From Planctomycetaceae bacterium (GTDB lineage: Bacteria > Planctomycetota > Planctomycetia > Planctomycetales > Planctomycetaceae): a stretch of DNA of 42,568 nt. The stretch lies in contig CANJQC010000038.1 in assembly GCA_947476295.1 (NCBI GenBank), positions 1 to 42,568 on the forward strand, in the 5' to 3' direction. Below the pieces are notes generated by a model, which did no database searches, had not been told where the DNA came from, and saw only the letters and a program-made list of their open reading frames with translations. Below are positions 26,120 to 35,608 of the stretch, in pieces. Each line of letters opens with the position of its first letter. Position 1 is the first letter of the stretch. The translations under genes and the position numbers were made by a program.

Positions 26120-27619
26120 CTAAGGCAAATCAGTGGTGCCCATTAAATAGCGATCGACTTCGCGGGCGGCGCCCCGGCCTTCGTTGATGGCCCAGACCAC
26201 AAGACTCTGACCTCGACGACAATCGCCGGCGACGAAAACTTTTTCGTTGTGGGTGGTGTACTTTTCGTGTTCCGAATCGTACCAGCTCATTCCGCCGCGA
26301 CCTTCTTTAATCGTCACGCCAAGCTGGTCCGCGACAGGATGCTCAGGGCCAAGGAAGCCCAGTGCGAGAAACACCAGATCGGCAGGATATTCCTTTTCGG
26401 TCCCCGGAATCGGAACGAATGGGGGCCCGCCTTCTGTCATGACCTGCCAATCGACTTCGATTGTTTTCACTGCTTTAACGTTGCCTTTGCCGTCATCCAC
26501 AAACTCCGCTGTCTGAATACAGAATGCACGAGGATCGTCGCCAAACTTTGCGGCAGCTTCTTCGTGGCCGTAATCGACTCGATACACGCGCGGCCACTGA
26601 GGCCACGGGTTGTTGGAAGATCGCTGCAACGGTGGCTTTTCGACGATTTCAAAGTTCACCAGCGACTTGCATCCATGACGCATCGACGTACCAAGACAGT
26701 CGTTGCCGGTATCACCACCACCAATCACGACGACATGCTTGTCCTTCGCGCTGATATACTTACCGTTGTCCAGTTTACTGTCCAGCAGGCTGCGTGTGTT
26801 TGGACGCAGGAAGTCCATTGCATAATGCACTCCGTTCAGTTCACGCCCTTCTATCACCAAGTCGCGAGGGCGTGTTGAGCCGGTGGCCAATACTACCGCA
26901 TCGAAGTCTTCCATTAACTGTGAAGCGGGGATGTCCGTGCCGATCGTCGTGCTGGTAAAGAAGGTAATGCCTTCCTGTTCCATGATACGGACTCGACGAT
27001 CCACAACATCATGCTTGTCGAGCTTCATATTCGGGATGCCGTACATTAACAATCCGCCGACTCGATCATCGCGTTCGTAGACAGTAACCCAGTGCCCGGC
27101 CTTGTTGAGTTGTGCGGCAGCGGCGAGACCCGCCGGTCCGGAACCAACAACGGCAACCTTGCGACCCGTGCGGACCTGAGGAGGTTGAGGAATGACCCAA
27201 CCCATTTCAAACGCATGATCGATGATTGCACATTCGATATTCTTGATCGTGACAGCGGGTTCGATCACGCTCAGGCAACAAGAACCTTCGCATGGAGCCG
27301 GACAAACTCGACCGGTGAACTCAGGAAAATTGTTCGTCTTGTGCAGGCGATCCAGAGCGTCCCGCCAGCGGCCCTGGTAAACGAGATCGTTCCATTCGGG
27401 GATCAGATTATTGACCGGGCAACCGGATGCCATGTTCGCCATCAGATCGCCGGTATGACAGAACGGCACGCCGCAATCCATACATCGCGCACCCTGAACC
27501 TTAAGCTCAGTCTCGGGCATGTGTTCGTGGAACTCATTCCAGTCCAGGATGCGCAATAACGGATCACGGTCGGCAGGGACCTGTCTTGTATATTCCTTGA
27601 AGCCAGTCGGCTTTCCCAT
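26120..27619 (-). CDS. gltD: Glutamate synthase, small (beta) subunit
   Basis: A 499-residue NADPH-dependent flavoprotein feeding electrons to GltB for glutamate formation from glutamine and 2-oxoglutarate. The N-terminal [4Fe-4S] cysteines are in [10 protein letters not shown] (46-55), GCPVNN (66-71) and [12 protein letters not shown] (105-115). An FAD motif GSGPAG is at 159-164 and an NAD(P)H motif [13 protein letters not shown] near 297-309. The C-terminal '[20 protein letters not shown]' is the FAD-closing block. It lies 19 bp downstream of aceF on the same strand, so it is likely co-transcribed with pyruvate dehydrogenase. gltB is not in the window, and a stand-alone GltD-like oxidoreductase role is possible. 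Confidence 0.95.
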   Translation of the reverse strand: MGKPTGFKEYTRQVPADRDPLLRILDWNEFHEHMPETELKVQGARCMDCGVPFCHTGDLMANMASGCPVNNLIPEWNDLVYQGRWRDALDRLHKTNNFPEFTGRVCPAPCEGSCCLSVIEPAVTIKNIECAIIDHAFEMGWVIPQPPQVRTGRKVAVVGSGPAGLAAAAQLNKAGHWVTVYERDDRVGGLLMYGIPNMKLDKHDVVDRRVRIMEQEGITFFTSTTIGTDIPASQLMEDFDAVVLATGSTRPRDLVIEGRELNGVHYAMDFLRPNTRSLLDSKLDNGKYISAKDKHVVVIGGGDTGNDCLGTSMRHGCKSLVNFEIVEKPPLQRSSNNPWPQWPRVYRVDYGHEEAAAKFGDDPRAFCIQTAEFVDDGKGNVKAVKTIEVDWQVMTEGGPPFVPIPGTEKEYPADLVFLALGFLGPEHPVADQLGVTIKEGRGGMSWYDSEHEKYTTHNEKVFVAGDCRRGQSLVVWAINEGRGAAREVDRYLMGTTDLP

Positions 27620-27638
27620 GGTACGCTACTTTCGGTAT

Positions 27639-29285
27639 TCAAAACAGCTCGAAAAAATTTGTAAGGCTACCGGAGAGCTTAACGATAAAGCGAGCTGCAT
27701 CAGCTCCGTTGACAGCGCGGTGATCGTAGGACAGGGAGAGTGGAAGCATCAGGCGTTCAGTAATCTGTCCCTCTTCCAGCACGATTTGGTTCTGCCCACG
27801 CGACATGCCCAGAATGGCAACTTCGGGATAGTTCACAATCGGAGTAAACGCCGTGCCCCCGATTCCGCCAAGATTAGTGATCGTAAAGCTTCCACCCTGC
27901 ATCTCATCAGTCTTAAGTTTCCGATCACGGGCTCGCCCGGCAATGTCGGTCAATTCTGCGGCCACCTGCAGAACATTCTTCTGATCGCAGTTGCGGATGA
28001 CCGGAACAACCAGGCCGTTCGGCGTGTCCACTGCCACACCGATGTGGTAGTATTTTTTTTGCAACAATTCGCCAGACGCCATATCCACGCTGGAGTTAAA
28101 GTTTGGAAATGCCTTGAGGGCTCCCACAACCGCTTTGATCATGATGGCCGTCATGGTGATTTTAGGTGAGCCAGGATTGGCCTTGACGTAGCGTTTGCGC
28201 GCGGATTCCAGTTCAGTGATATCCGCCAGGTCGTGCTGAGTCACGTGGGGAATTGTGATCCATGCAGTGTGTAGATTCGATGCGGCCATACGGAAGATTT
28301 TGTTCATCGGCACTTTTTCAACCGGTCCGAACTTGCTGAAATCCGGCATTGGTGCCTCCTGAACCACACCAAATCCCGGGCCCGATGCTGTATTCGGCAC
28401 GGTCGACTGAGTCATCCGATTATGAACGAACGCTTCGACGTCTTCGAGCGTGATTCGACCGCCCGCAGCAGTGCCGCTGATCTGCTTCAGATTGACGCCA
28501 AGTTTACGAGCAAATCGACGAACCCCTGGGCCAGCCGCAGCCGGCGGACCGTCGCTCTTTGGAATAGTCTCCGCTATCGAAGGCGGCGCGGTAGCCGGAT
28601 CTTTGAATTGAGCTGTCGTCACAACAGCCGGAGCCGCGGCAGGTGTTTTTGCTGCAGGCACAGAGCCTGAAGACGTTGCGTTGATCGTAATCAACGGCGC
28701 GCCAATATTCACACTCGTGCCTGGCTGGATGTGAACTGCAGTGATGGTACCTGCATGCGGGCAGCAAATTTCCGCGACCGCTTTGTCCGTTTCGACTTCG
28801 CAAACGACAGCGCCGCTCACGATCGTATCACCCACTTTAACGTTGACGGAAGCGATATCGACCTTAGTCACGCCTTCAGACACTTCGGGCAATTTGAATT
28901 CAACCGGGCCGCTTGCGGAAGCCGCCGGTGCAGGTGCCGGCGGTTTTTCTGCAGCTGCAGTTGCGGGTTTCGCCGCTGCGTCAGGCGTGGCATTCGTCAC
29001 CGAAGCAGCGGCTGGTTTCGAAGCTGGAGTCACGGACGCAGTTCCGTTCGTCGCTTCGATGATCAGAATCGATTGCCCGACTTTGAGCTTATCACCGGAC
29101 TTAATCAGCAGTTTTGAAATGCTTCCTGCGTGAGGGCAATTAATTTCCGCCACAGCTTTGTCGGTTTCGACTTCGCAGACAATGGCACCTGCTTCGATCA
29201 CGTCGCCTTCCTTGACACGCACTTCAGCGACGTCAACGGTGGTGACTCCTTCAGACACTTCCGGCAACTTAAATTCGATGGACAT
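27639..29285 (-). CDS. aceF: Dihydrolipoamide acetyltransferase, E2 of pyruvate dehydrogenase
   Basis: 548 residues: two lipoyl domains with ETDKAVAE at lipoyl-lysines K43 and K168, joined by Ala/Pro/Thr-rich linkers. A peripheral subunit-binding domain lies near 251-287 ('VRRFARKLGVNL', 'GGRITLEDVEAF'). The CoA-dependent acyltransferase core ends with the active-site YDHRAVNGADAARF, His about residue 522. It takes the acetyl group from E1 and passes it to CoA. The gene follows aceE by 139 bp and precedes gltD by 19 bp. No dihydrolipoamide dehydrogenase is in the window. The first lipoyl domain opens the protein directly after MSIEF, which fixes the start. Confidence 0.96.
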   Translation of the reverse strand: MSIEFKLPEVSEGVTTVDVAEVRVKEGDVIEAGAIVCEVETDKAVAEINCPHAGSISKLLIKSGDKLKVGQSILIIEATNGTASVTPASKPAAASVTNATPDAAAKPATAAAEKPPAPAPAASASGPVEFKLPEVSEGVTKVDIASVNVKVGDTIVSGAVVCEVETDKAVAEICCPHAGTITAVHIQPGTSVNIGAPLITINATSSGSVPAAKTPAAAPAVVTTAQFKDPATAPPSIAETIPKSDGPPAAAGPGVRRFARKLGVNLKQISGTAAGGRITLEDVEAFVHNRMTQSTVPNTASGPGFGVVQEAPMPDFSKFGPVEKVPMNKIFRMAASNLHTAWITIPHVTQHDLADITELESARKRYVKANPGSPKITMTAIMIKAVVGALKAFPNFNSSVDMASGELLQKKYYHIGVAVDTPNGLVVPVIRNCDQKNVLQVAAELTDIAGRARDRKLKTDEMQGGSFTITNLGGIGGTAFTPIVNYPEVAILGMSRGQNQIVLEEGQITERLMLPLSLSYDHRAVNGADAARFIVKLSGSLTNFFELF

Positions 29286-29424
29286 GGCTGGAGTTTTCAG
29301 GGTTCAGTTTTCAGTGAATGGCAAATTGCAGAGTGTGTGAAGCGAAGCGGAACACACCGTTCGTTGGCTGTTGGTGCGTTTTGCGCTGGTTCACGCACCC
29401 GGATCAAATACGAAATCTCAAACC

Positions 29425-32127
29425 TTAGGCATTCAGCGGATTGACTTTCTCTGGATCGATTCCCAGTTCCTTCAGGACATCTGTGAGTCTTGATGCGTCA
29501 AACGCGCCCATCCGAGCGAGTCCGCGAAGTGCTGCGTAGGTTGTGCATTCGCCGTCGATCTGGAAATGGCGGCGCAATTCCGGTCGCGTCTCACTGCGAC
29601 CGAATCCGTCGGTACCCAGAATTATGTACTCCCCCGGAATCCATTCGCGAATCTGATCTGCCACAAGTCGCACGTTGTCGCTGGTGGAGATAAAAGGACC
29701 TGTCACGTCGTCAAGTGTCTGTTCAAGGTAACTTCGACGAGGTGTTTGACCGGGATGCAGGTCGTTCCAGTGCTGACAATCCATCGCGTCGCGACGGAGT
29801 TCGCTGTAACTGGTGACACTCCACACATCCGCGCCGATGTGGTATTTATCCTTCAGGATCTTCTGAGCCCGCATGGCTTCACGCAAAATCGTACCGCTGC
29901 CGAAAAGTTGTGGACGATGTCGCTGACCTTCGCCGCTGTCAGTGGAACTTAGGCGATACATGCCCCGAATAATTCCATCCATCACTTCCCCGCGATCCGG
30001 CAACGGCGGATGCACGTAGCTCTCGTTGTAGACCGACAGGTAGTAGAAGATCTCTTCTCCTTCGGCATACATTCGACGCAGTCCGTCCTGAATGATCACA
30101 GCCAGCTCATAACCGTAGGCGGGATCGTAGGCTCGCAGGGAAGGAACTGTCGTCGCCATCAACTGGCTATGACCATCTTCGTGCTGTAAACCTTCACCGT
30201 TCAGCGTCGTACGTCCGGACGTTCCACCACAGAGAAAACCCTTGCAACGTGTGTCAGCTGCACACCAGATCAGGTCGCCGACGCGCTGGAATCCGAACAT
30301 GGAATAATACACGTAAAATGGCACCATGTTCATGCCGAGATTCGCATAGGCCGAACCGGCGGCAATGAAGGAACTCATCGCGCCAGCCTCGTTGATGCCT
30401 TCCTCAAGCAACTGGCCGTTCCGCGCTTCCTTGTAGTACATCGTGTTTTTCGAATCGACAGGTTCGTACAACTGGCCCTTGCTGGAATAGATTCCGCACA
30501 GCGCAAACAGACCTTCCATACCGAAGGTGCGTGCTTCGTCCGGAATAATCGGAACGACACGCTGCCCCATGGCCTTATGCCTTACCATTCCCCGAACGAT
30601 GGTGCCGAGCGCGAACGTAGTTGAGCCTTCGCCTCCATCACTGCCAGCCAACAAGGGCTTCGTCGTGAAAATCTTGTCGTCCAGCTCGGGCACATCCAGC
30701 CTTTCACTGCAGAGCGGTCGTACGGGTACGAAACCACCCAGTGCCTTGCGACGCTCGTGCAGATACCGTATTTCCTCGCTATCAGCATCCGGCTTGTAGA
30801 ACGGCAACTTGTCAATTTCCGCGTCGCTGACAGGGATGTTGAATCGTGTTCTAAACACCTTCAGCGCTTCTTCAGCGATCTTCTTCTGATTGTGCGCAAC
30901 GTTCTGACCTTCGCCTGCGTCGCCGAGTCCATAACCTTTGACGGTTTTTGCCAGAATCACGGTCGGAGCACCCTTGTGGTTGACGGCGGCGTGATAGGCT
31001 GCGTACACCTTTTCCGGATCGTGGCCGCCGCGACGGATGGATTCAATCGTTTCGTCGGAAAGATGTTCCACCAGCTTCAGGATATCCGGGTCGGTTCCGA
31101 AGAAGTGCTGACGGATGTATTCGCCCGAAGAAACCGTGTATTTCTGGTACTGGCCGTCAACCACTTCGCCCATGCGAGTCACAAGCTTGCCGTCTTCGTC
31201 TGCATCCAGCAGCGGATCCCAGTCAGAGCCCCAGACGACCTTGATCACATTCCAGCCAGCGCCGCGGAAGGCAGCTTCAAGCTCCTGAATGATCTTGCCG
31301 TTGCCTCGCACTGGCCCATCCAGTCGCTGCAGATTGCAGTTGATGACCCAGGTCAGGTTGTCCAGATTCTCACGGGATGCCAGTGTCAGCGCGCCGAGTG
31401 ATTCTGGTTCATCGCACTCGCCGTCACCGAGATACGCCCAGACGCGTGATTTGGAAGTGTCCAGAAGGCCTCGATGTTCCATGTATCGCAAAAATCGAGC
31501 GTGATAGATGGAACAAATCGGGCCGAGTCCCATTGACACGGTGGGAAACTGCCAGAATGTCGGCATCAGCCACGGATGCGGGTAGCTCGAAAGACCAACG
31601 CCCGCTGGGAGTTCACGCCGGAAATTGATCAGGTTTTCTTCCGTCAAACGGCCTTCGAGGAACGCGCGAGAATACATTCCTGGGGATGCATGTCCCTGAA
31701 AGTAGACCATGTCGCCGGTATGATCTGAGTTGCGACCATGGAAAAAGTGATTTTGCGCGACTTCATACAACGTGGCCGACGACGCAAATGTCGAAATGTG
31801 GCCGCCCACACCGTCGTAGTATTTATTGGCGCGCACAACCATCGCCATCGCATTCCAGCGAACGATGTTCTTGATACGGCGTTCAAGTTCCCGGTTACCT
31901 GGGAATTTTACCTGGTCCGAGTGGTGAATTGTGTTGATATAAGGTGTATTTGCCGTAAACGGCAACATCACGCCGCGAGCGTAGGCGCGTTCCTGAAGGT
32001 GAACAAGCAGCTGTCGCAGCTTTTCGGGCCCGTAACGGTGCAGAATGTCTTCGAGCGATTCGTACCAATCATCAAGCTCCTCCGGAGCAATCCCCGAAAC
32101 CGTGTCAAGAACAGCCTGATCCAACAT
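29425..32127 (-). CDS. aceE: Pyruvate dehydrogenase E1 component, homodimeric type
   Basis: 900 residues from the ATG at 32127, which follows a GGGG and opens the normal N-terminus (MLDQAVLDTVSGIAPEELDD). The frame is open 80 codons further, but that sequence has no homology character. The thiamine diphosphate site AYLGDGECDEPESLGALTLA, followed by LTWVINCNLQRLDGPVRGNG, is intact. 'FFGTDPDILKLVEHLSDE' and 'GRTTLNGEGLQHEDGHSQL' are typical AceE blocks. It decarboxylates pyruvate and acetylates the E2 lipoyl groups. Homodimeric AceE with a two-lipoyl E2 is the gamma-proteobacterial-like PDH arrangement. First gene of aceE-aceF-gltD, diverging from motA. Confidence 0.97.
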   Translation of the reverse strand: MLDQAVLDTVSGIAPEELDDWYESLEDILHRYGPEKLRQLLVHLQERAYARGVMLPFTANTPYINTIHHSDQVKFPGNRELERRIKNIVRWNAMAMVVRANKYYDGVGGHISTFASSATLYEVAQNHFFHGRNSDHTGDMVYFQGHASPGMYSRAFLEGRLTEENLINFRRELPAGVGLSSYPHPWLMPTFWQFPTVSMGLGPICSIYHARFLRYMEHRGLLDTSKSRVWAYLGDGECDEPESLGALTLASRENLDNLTWVINCNLQRLDGPVRGNGKIIQELEAAFRGAGWNVIKVVWGSDWDPLLDADEDGKLVTRMGEVVDGQYQKYTVSSGEYIRQHFFGTDPDILKLVEHLSDETIESIRRGGHDPEKVYAAYHAAVNHKGAPTVILAKTVKGYGLGDAGEGQNVAHNQKKIAEEALKVFRTRFNIPVSDAEIDKLPFYKPDADSEEIRYLHERRKALGGFVPVRPLCSERLDVPELDDKIFTTKPLLAGSDGGEGSTTFALGTIVRGMVRHKAMGQRVVPIIPDEARTFGMEGLFALCGIYSSKGQLYEPVDSKNTMYYKEARNGQLLEEGINEAGAMSSFIAAGSAYANLGMNMVPFYVYYSMFGFQRVGDLIWCAADTRCKGFLCGGTSGRTTLNGEGLQHEDGHSQLMATTVPSLRAYDPAYGYELAVIIQDGLRRMYAEGEEIFYYLSVYNESYVHPPLPDRGEVMDGIIRGMYRLSSTDSGEGQRHRPQLFGSGTILREAMRAQKILKDKYHIGADVWSVTSYSELRRDAMDCQHWNDLHPGQTPRRSYLEQTLDDVTGPFISTSDNVRLVADQIREWIPGEYIILGTDGFGRSETRPELRRHFQIDGECTTYAALRGLARMGAFDASRLTDVLKELGIDPEKVNPLNA

Positions 32128-32497
32128 TCGTATCCCCAGAGATGAAATTCTGACGCTTCGTATTTTCAAAGACAATCGAGGCTCGAATGTCCTGTTTTGC
32201 GGTTTTTCCGTCGGTCGGACGGCGCGTCCGGCGTTCCAGACGCAGCGGATTGTAGGTTTGAAACCAAACCCATTCAATGCGGGGTCTGATTGGCGGGCGA
32301 TTCTCTCCAAAGAGCGGGGAATTGGGGGAAAGCCCGGAGGCGGTTTTGAGGGTCGTCCCGAGTACACAGGTTAGCAACCAACAACACTGCCATCAAAGCC
32401 GGTTTTACAGGCAAGTGGCGGTTGGGCCGTACGATAAACGTAAAGGAACAGCGCTGAACTTGCGCGCTGGTGCGTGTTTACACAGAGAGTCGATGCA
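32128..32497. other. Divergent upstream region of aceE and motA
   Basis: No gene seen. The stretch separates two divergent transcription units. It contains G-rich runs at 32315-32342 ('AAAGAGCGGGGAATTGGGGG') but no symmetrical operator I can recognise. Confidence 0.4.
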
Positions 32498-33358
32498 ATG
32501 CTGCCGATCGTGGGAATCATCATCGTATTGGGCTCGGTTCTCACCGGGTTCTCAATGGCTGGTGGCCATATGCACTCACTGATTCACCCCTCAGAAATCG
32601 TGACCATCGGGGGTGCCGCTCTTGGAGCGATGATCTGTAGTTCGCCCCCAAAAGTGCTCAAAGACGTCATGCACGGGCTTATTGCCCTGCTGAAAGGCGG
32701 CAACGTCGGCAAGCAGACGTATAATCAGGCATTCAAGCTATTGTATGAACTTTTCCGAATCGCGAGGCGAGACGGAATGCTGGCCTGGGAATCGGTCCTT
32801 GCCGAGGGCCACAGCAACGCGACGTTTCAAAAATATCCAAAGATCGCAAACGATCATCATCTCATGGAATTTGTCACTGGCGCTCTTCAGGGTGCCATGG
32901 AAGGCAACGACGGCCCGAGTCTGCAGGCTCTGCTCGATACGGAGATCCATGTCTTCGAACACGAACACCATGATGCCGTCTCCGCGCTCACCCGCACAGC
33001 GGACGGTTTGCCGGGATTCGGAATCGTCGCAGCGGTACTCGGGATTGTGGTCACCATGGGTGCCATCGGTGGCCCCGTGGAAGAAATTGGTCATAAGGTC
33101 GGCGCGGCTCTGGTTGGTACGTTCCTTGGAATTCTGTTGTCCTATGGACTGATAGGGCCGCTTGCTGGTGCGTTGGATGGTCTTGGCCATGCCGAAGTCG
33201 CATTGCGAAAGACGATCGTATCGGCCATTGTGGGTTTTGCCGGCGGCGGTTCTCCCAGAGCTGTAATGGATAACGTCCGACGCGGCTGCGGAACGTCCGT
33301 TCGTCCGTCGAGCAAAGAATTGGATGAAATGCTCAAGGAAGTGGACGCTCAGAAATAG
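32498..33358 (+). CDS. motA: Flagellar motor stator protein MotA
   Basis: 286 residues from the second ATG, at 32498, chosen because 'MLPIVGIIIVLGSVLTGFSM' is the standard first TM of MotA; an ATG at 32474 would add eight residues. Four TM segments are visible. The conserved block 'LPGFGIVAAVLGIVVTMGAI' and then 'GHKVGAALVGTFLGILLSYG' contains the stator prolines and the pore-lining helix. A cytoplasmic loop between TM2 and TM3 holds the rotor-contact helices ('YELFRIARRDGMLAWES'). MotA with MotB forms the ion-conducting stator that drives flagellar rotation. motB follows after 211 bp. Confidence 0.94.
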   Translation: MLPIVGIIIVLGSVLTGFSMAGGHMHSLIHPSEIVTIGGAALGAMICSSPPKVLKDVMHGLIALLKGGNVGKQTYNQAFKLLYELFRIARRDGMLAWESVLAEGHSNATFQKYPKIANDHHLMEFVTGALQGAMEGNDGPSLQALLDTEIHVFEHEHHDAVSALTRTADGLPGFGIVAAVLGIVVTMGAIGGPVEEIGHKVGAALVGTFLGILLSYGLIGPLAGALDGLGHAEVALRKTIVSAIVGFAGGGSPRAVMDNVRRGCGTSVRPSSKELDEMLKEVDAQK

Positions 33359-33480
33359 CGAAGCACCAATGACAAAATTCAAATGACCAATGAATCGCAA
33401 AATCGCAGGAACATCGTAATGGCGTTGGCTCTCGGTGTTGTTAACAGATTTCTGAAAACGGTGACCGGCGGCTAGCAGTC

Positions 33481-33523
33481 TGTTGATTTAAACGAAAACT
33501 TGATCCAAGTGACTAAATCAACA
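33481..33523. repeat. Hairpin TGTTGATTTA / TAAATCAACA in the motA-motB gap
   Basis: Perfect 10-bp arms at 33481-33490 and 33514-33523 with a 23-base loop, between motA and motB. The arm sequence, with its TAAATCAACA, recurs at about 9699-9709. It may attenuate or process the motAB transcript, or simply be an intergenic repeat. Confidence 0.6.
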
Positions 33524-33569
33524 CCCCGATAGCGCCGTTCCGCTGAGTAAACAGTAGGAGAATTTTGAC

Positions 33570-34157
33570 ATGGCAGGTGGCGGTGGTGCATGGAAAGTGG
33601 CTTATGCAGACTTCGTAACTGCTATGATGGCGTTCTTCATGGTTATGTGGCTGGTCGCGCAGGACCAGAAAGTCAAAGATTCCGTCGCCAAGTACTTTGT
33701 GGATCCTGTCGGTTTCAGTCTGTCCGGATCCTCCACCCAGCCTGCCAGTGCTGCGGGGCTGTTTGAATCAGAATTCAATGGGCAGGTGCCCGGTGCGAAA
33801 AGTCGCACGTCCGGTCGTGGTCGCGGTTCTATGCAATCCCGAGAGAATATGGAAAATGAAACCGGCTTGGTTGCTGATTCCATTCTGGAAGAGCCCGGCC
33901 AGACCCAGCGCTGGCAGGAAGAAGCGAAGAAACAACTGGAATCGGCGAAGAATGTCCCCGCCGTGCGTGAAGGCACCGTTTCTGAACGAGAGGCAGCAAA
34001 AGTCCTGCTCGCCCGTCAGATGCGCCAGCAAGTCACTGCTGAAGCCATGAGCAGCACCGAGGGCGTGTATCAGGATCTGGTCTCGACGTCCCTCAATCGT
34101 GTGGATTTTGAAGCACTTGCCGAAGAAGTAATCCGCAGCAGCGTTGAATCGGATTGA
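33570..34157 (+). CDS. motB: MotB-like stator subunit lacking the peptidoglycan-binding domain
   Basis: 195 residues; ATG at 33570 with a strong AGGAG. The N-terminus GGAWKVAYADFVTAMMAFFM then VMWLV is the MotB plug/TM segment, with the proton-carrying Asp at D14. After about residue 35 there is no recognisable domain: a Ser/Gly/Arg-rich linker, a charged helical stretch ('RWQEEAKKQLESAKNV') and a Q/E-rich tail. Usual MotB is about 250-350 residues and ends in an OmpA-type peptidoglycan-binding domain, which is absent, and the 3' flank does not encode one in any frame I examined. Either anchoring is done by another protein or the stator is atypical. Confidence 0.85.
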   Translation: MAGGGGAWKVAYADFVTAMMAFFMVMWLVAQDQKVKDSVAKYFVDPVGFSLSGSSTQPASAAGLFESEFNGQVPGAKSRTSGRGRGSMQSRENMENETGLVADSILEEPGQTQRWQEEAKKQLESAKNVPAVREGTVSEREAAKVLLARQMRQQVTAEAMSSTEGVYQDLVSTSLNRVDFEALAEEVIRSSVESD

Positions 34158-34223
34158 CGTCTATTGCTTGATATAGTTCAAGTCTGCGACTGATTGCTAG
34201 TCCCGCGCAGGCCCCATCGATGA

Positions 34224-35207
34224 TCAATCGGATGCTTTCGCCGTCGATTGTCGCCAGCCTGTCGCTTCGATGCGCTTCAGTTCGGTCTGAATGTCAGTAC
34301 CCTGATAAAACGAAAACCAGCCTCTTAAGGTCTGAGTTTCACCAGGAGCACAGTCCGGAAACTTCGGGTCTGAATGCAGACATGGACATCGTGCATTTCC
34401 CCAAGCTCGGTGGATTGGATTCCAGCCGCTGATAATCCAGCGAGTACCATCGGCTGATCCGGCCACTGCGTATCCGTCCGCAAACTTCTTGTTTTCGTTC
34501 GTCTGCTGATCGAAGCCTTTTGCCCCCTTGAGCATGACGCAGTTCTGGACTCGCAGATCACTGAGTGGCTGCTTCGTACCGTTCTTCAGAAACATCGTCA
34601 TGACGATATGGTCAGACATCGTCGTTGCCGTTGTGCCAAATTCAATTCCGTTGGGTAAGCGACGCTGCATTTCAAAACTGCCGTCATCCCTGTGCTGCCA
34701 TTCCTGCTGTTCCAGTTGCGTGCCCTGGAGATCCCAAATTGTTTTCACATGCGTATGTGCCAAATATGTCAGCCCCAGATCTGACCAGATGGCCTCGGGC
34801 ACATCCATCACAACGTAGCTGTCATCATCCCACGGACAAAAGACACTTAACTTGGTTTCACGCTGCGGATCGACAGCTCCATCCAGAAATCCAATGCGCG
34901 GATGCCGCCCGCCAGGATAGGGCAGCATCAGCAGTCGATCGGCAACTCGCGGCGGTCGGTTACTGTCTGAGATATTGAATTCAGTCAGTCGGACCTTCAG
35001 CTGCGTTGCGTCAAGCCCTGTGACCTGTTGAATTTCCGCCATCGAATACCGATGATGCCAGACCATATTCTCCAGCCATGCACGAAGTTCCGCGTCATCC
35101 TTAGCCATGCGAAGCTGACCTTCGCCTGCATGACTGGCACTGGGGCACGCGATGATTGTCATCATCAGCAACGGCAACAGGCAATGATTTCGAAACAACG
35201 CAGGCAT
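34224..35207 (-). CDS. Secreted hypothetical protein
   Basis: 327 residues from the ATG at 35207, chosen because a signal peptide follows at once (MPALFRNHCLLPLLMMTIIA, cleavage near SHAGEG). The frame continues upstream to 35306 only because it reads into the PQQ-propeller remnant. The mature protein has a helical start ('DAELRAWLENMVWHHRYSMA', 'EIQQVTGLDATQL') and then a beta-rich body ('PYPGGRHPRIGFLDGAVDPQ', 'SVFCPWDDDSYVVMDVPEAI', 'TTMSDHIVMTMFLKNGTKQP'), with a C-terminal 'CPCLHSDPKFPDCAPGETQT' segment bearing three Cys. No catalytic family is recognised. This type of extracellular protein is common in planctomycetes. Confidence 0.78.
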   Translation of the reverse strand: MPALFRNHCLLPLLMMTIIACPSASHAGEGQLRMAKDDAELRAWLENMVWHHRYSMAEIQQVTGLDATQLKVRLTEFNISDSNRPPRVADRLLMLPYPGGRHPRIGFLDGAVDPQRETKLSVFCPWDDDSYVVMDVPEAIWSDLGLTYLAHTHVKTIWDLQGTQLEQQEWQHRDDGSFEMQRRLPNGIEFGTTATTMSDHIVMTMFLKNGTKQPLSDLRVQNCVMLKGAKGFDQQTNENKKFADGYAVAGSADGTRWIISGWNPIHRAWGNARCPCLHSDPKFPDCAPGETQTLRGWFSFYQGTDIQTELKRIEATGWRQSTAKASD

Positions 35208-35279
35208 CACGATGACTTTCGTTCTCTCATTGTAGCCATCACGCTCTGCGTGATGAGCCTTGTCCGGTAAACTGCCAGA

Positions 35280-35595
35280 TGACTGAATATCACCTCCGCG
35301 AGTCACATAATAGATCTTTCCGTCGCCGAGGACCGGGGAGAAATAGTCGCTACCGCCACCTGGCGCGCCGTCAGGTGCATTGCTTCCCGGTGCCGCTCCA
35401 CCGCTCTGCAGCCGCGTTTCAAAAATCTGTTCGCCGCTCCCGGCATTGATGCATCGAGCAACGCCGCCGGAAATTTAGATACAGTTGGCCCTCAAAAAGC
35501 AACGGTGTAGAAAAGTGACTGCTGTCTCGACCAGACCAGACAACATTCGATTTGTGATGTCACCTTTGCCCCCCGTCCTGATCGCGATCGATGAT
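35280..35595 (-). pseudogene. PQQ-like beta-propeller (quinoprotein-type) C-terminal remnant
   Basis: Joining frames on the minus strand gives AIRTGGKGDIT, a one-base deletion near 35550, SNVVWSGRDSSHFSTPLLFE and GQLY, a frameshift at about 35472-35478, ISGGVARCINAGSGEQIFET then RL, and DYFSPVLGDGKIYYVTRGGD. These are the repeat seams of outer-membrane-assembly/PQQ-type propellers common in planctomycetes. The N-terminal propeller blades are missing and the end is cut where the secreted hypothetical begins. Two lesions in 300 bp show it is dead. Confidence 0.75.
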
Positions 35596-35608
35596 TGTTT
35601 AATGACAT

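Noticed and set aside
26249-26878. 209-codon frame antisense to gltD
   Set aside because: A shadow of gltD; no ribosome binding site and no family signature.
27519-28169. 216-codon plus-strand frame across the gltD-aceF junction
   Set aside because: Antisense to two well-supported genes.
32128-32367. 80-codon N-terminal extension of aceE
   Set aside because: The extension is basic, Pro-rich and unlike any PDH N-terminus; the ATG at 32127 opens the canonical sequence.
32738-33400. 220-codon frame antisense to motA
   Set aside because: A shadow of motA, His/Arg-rich without domain structure.
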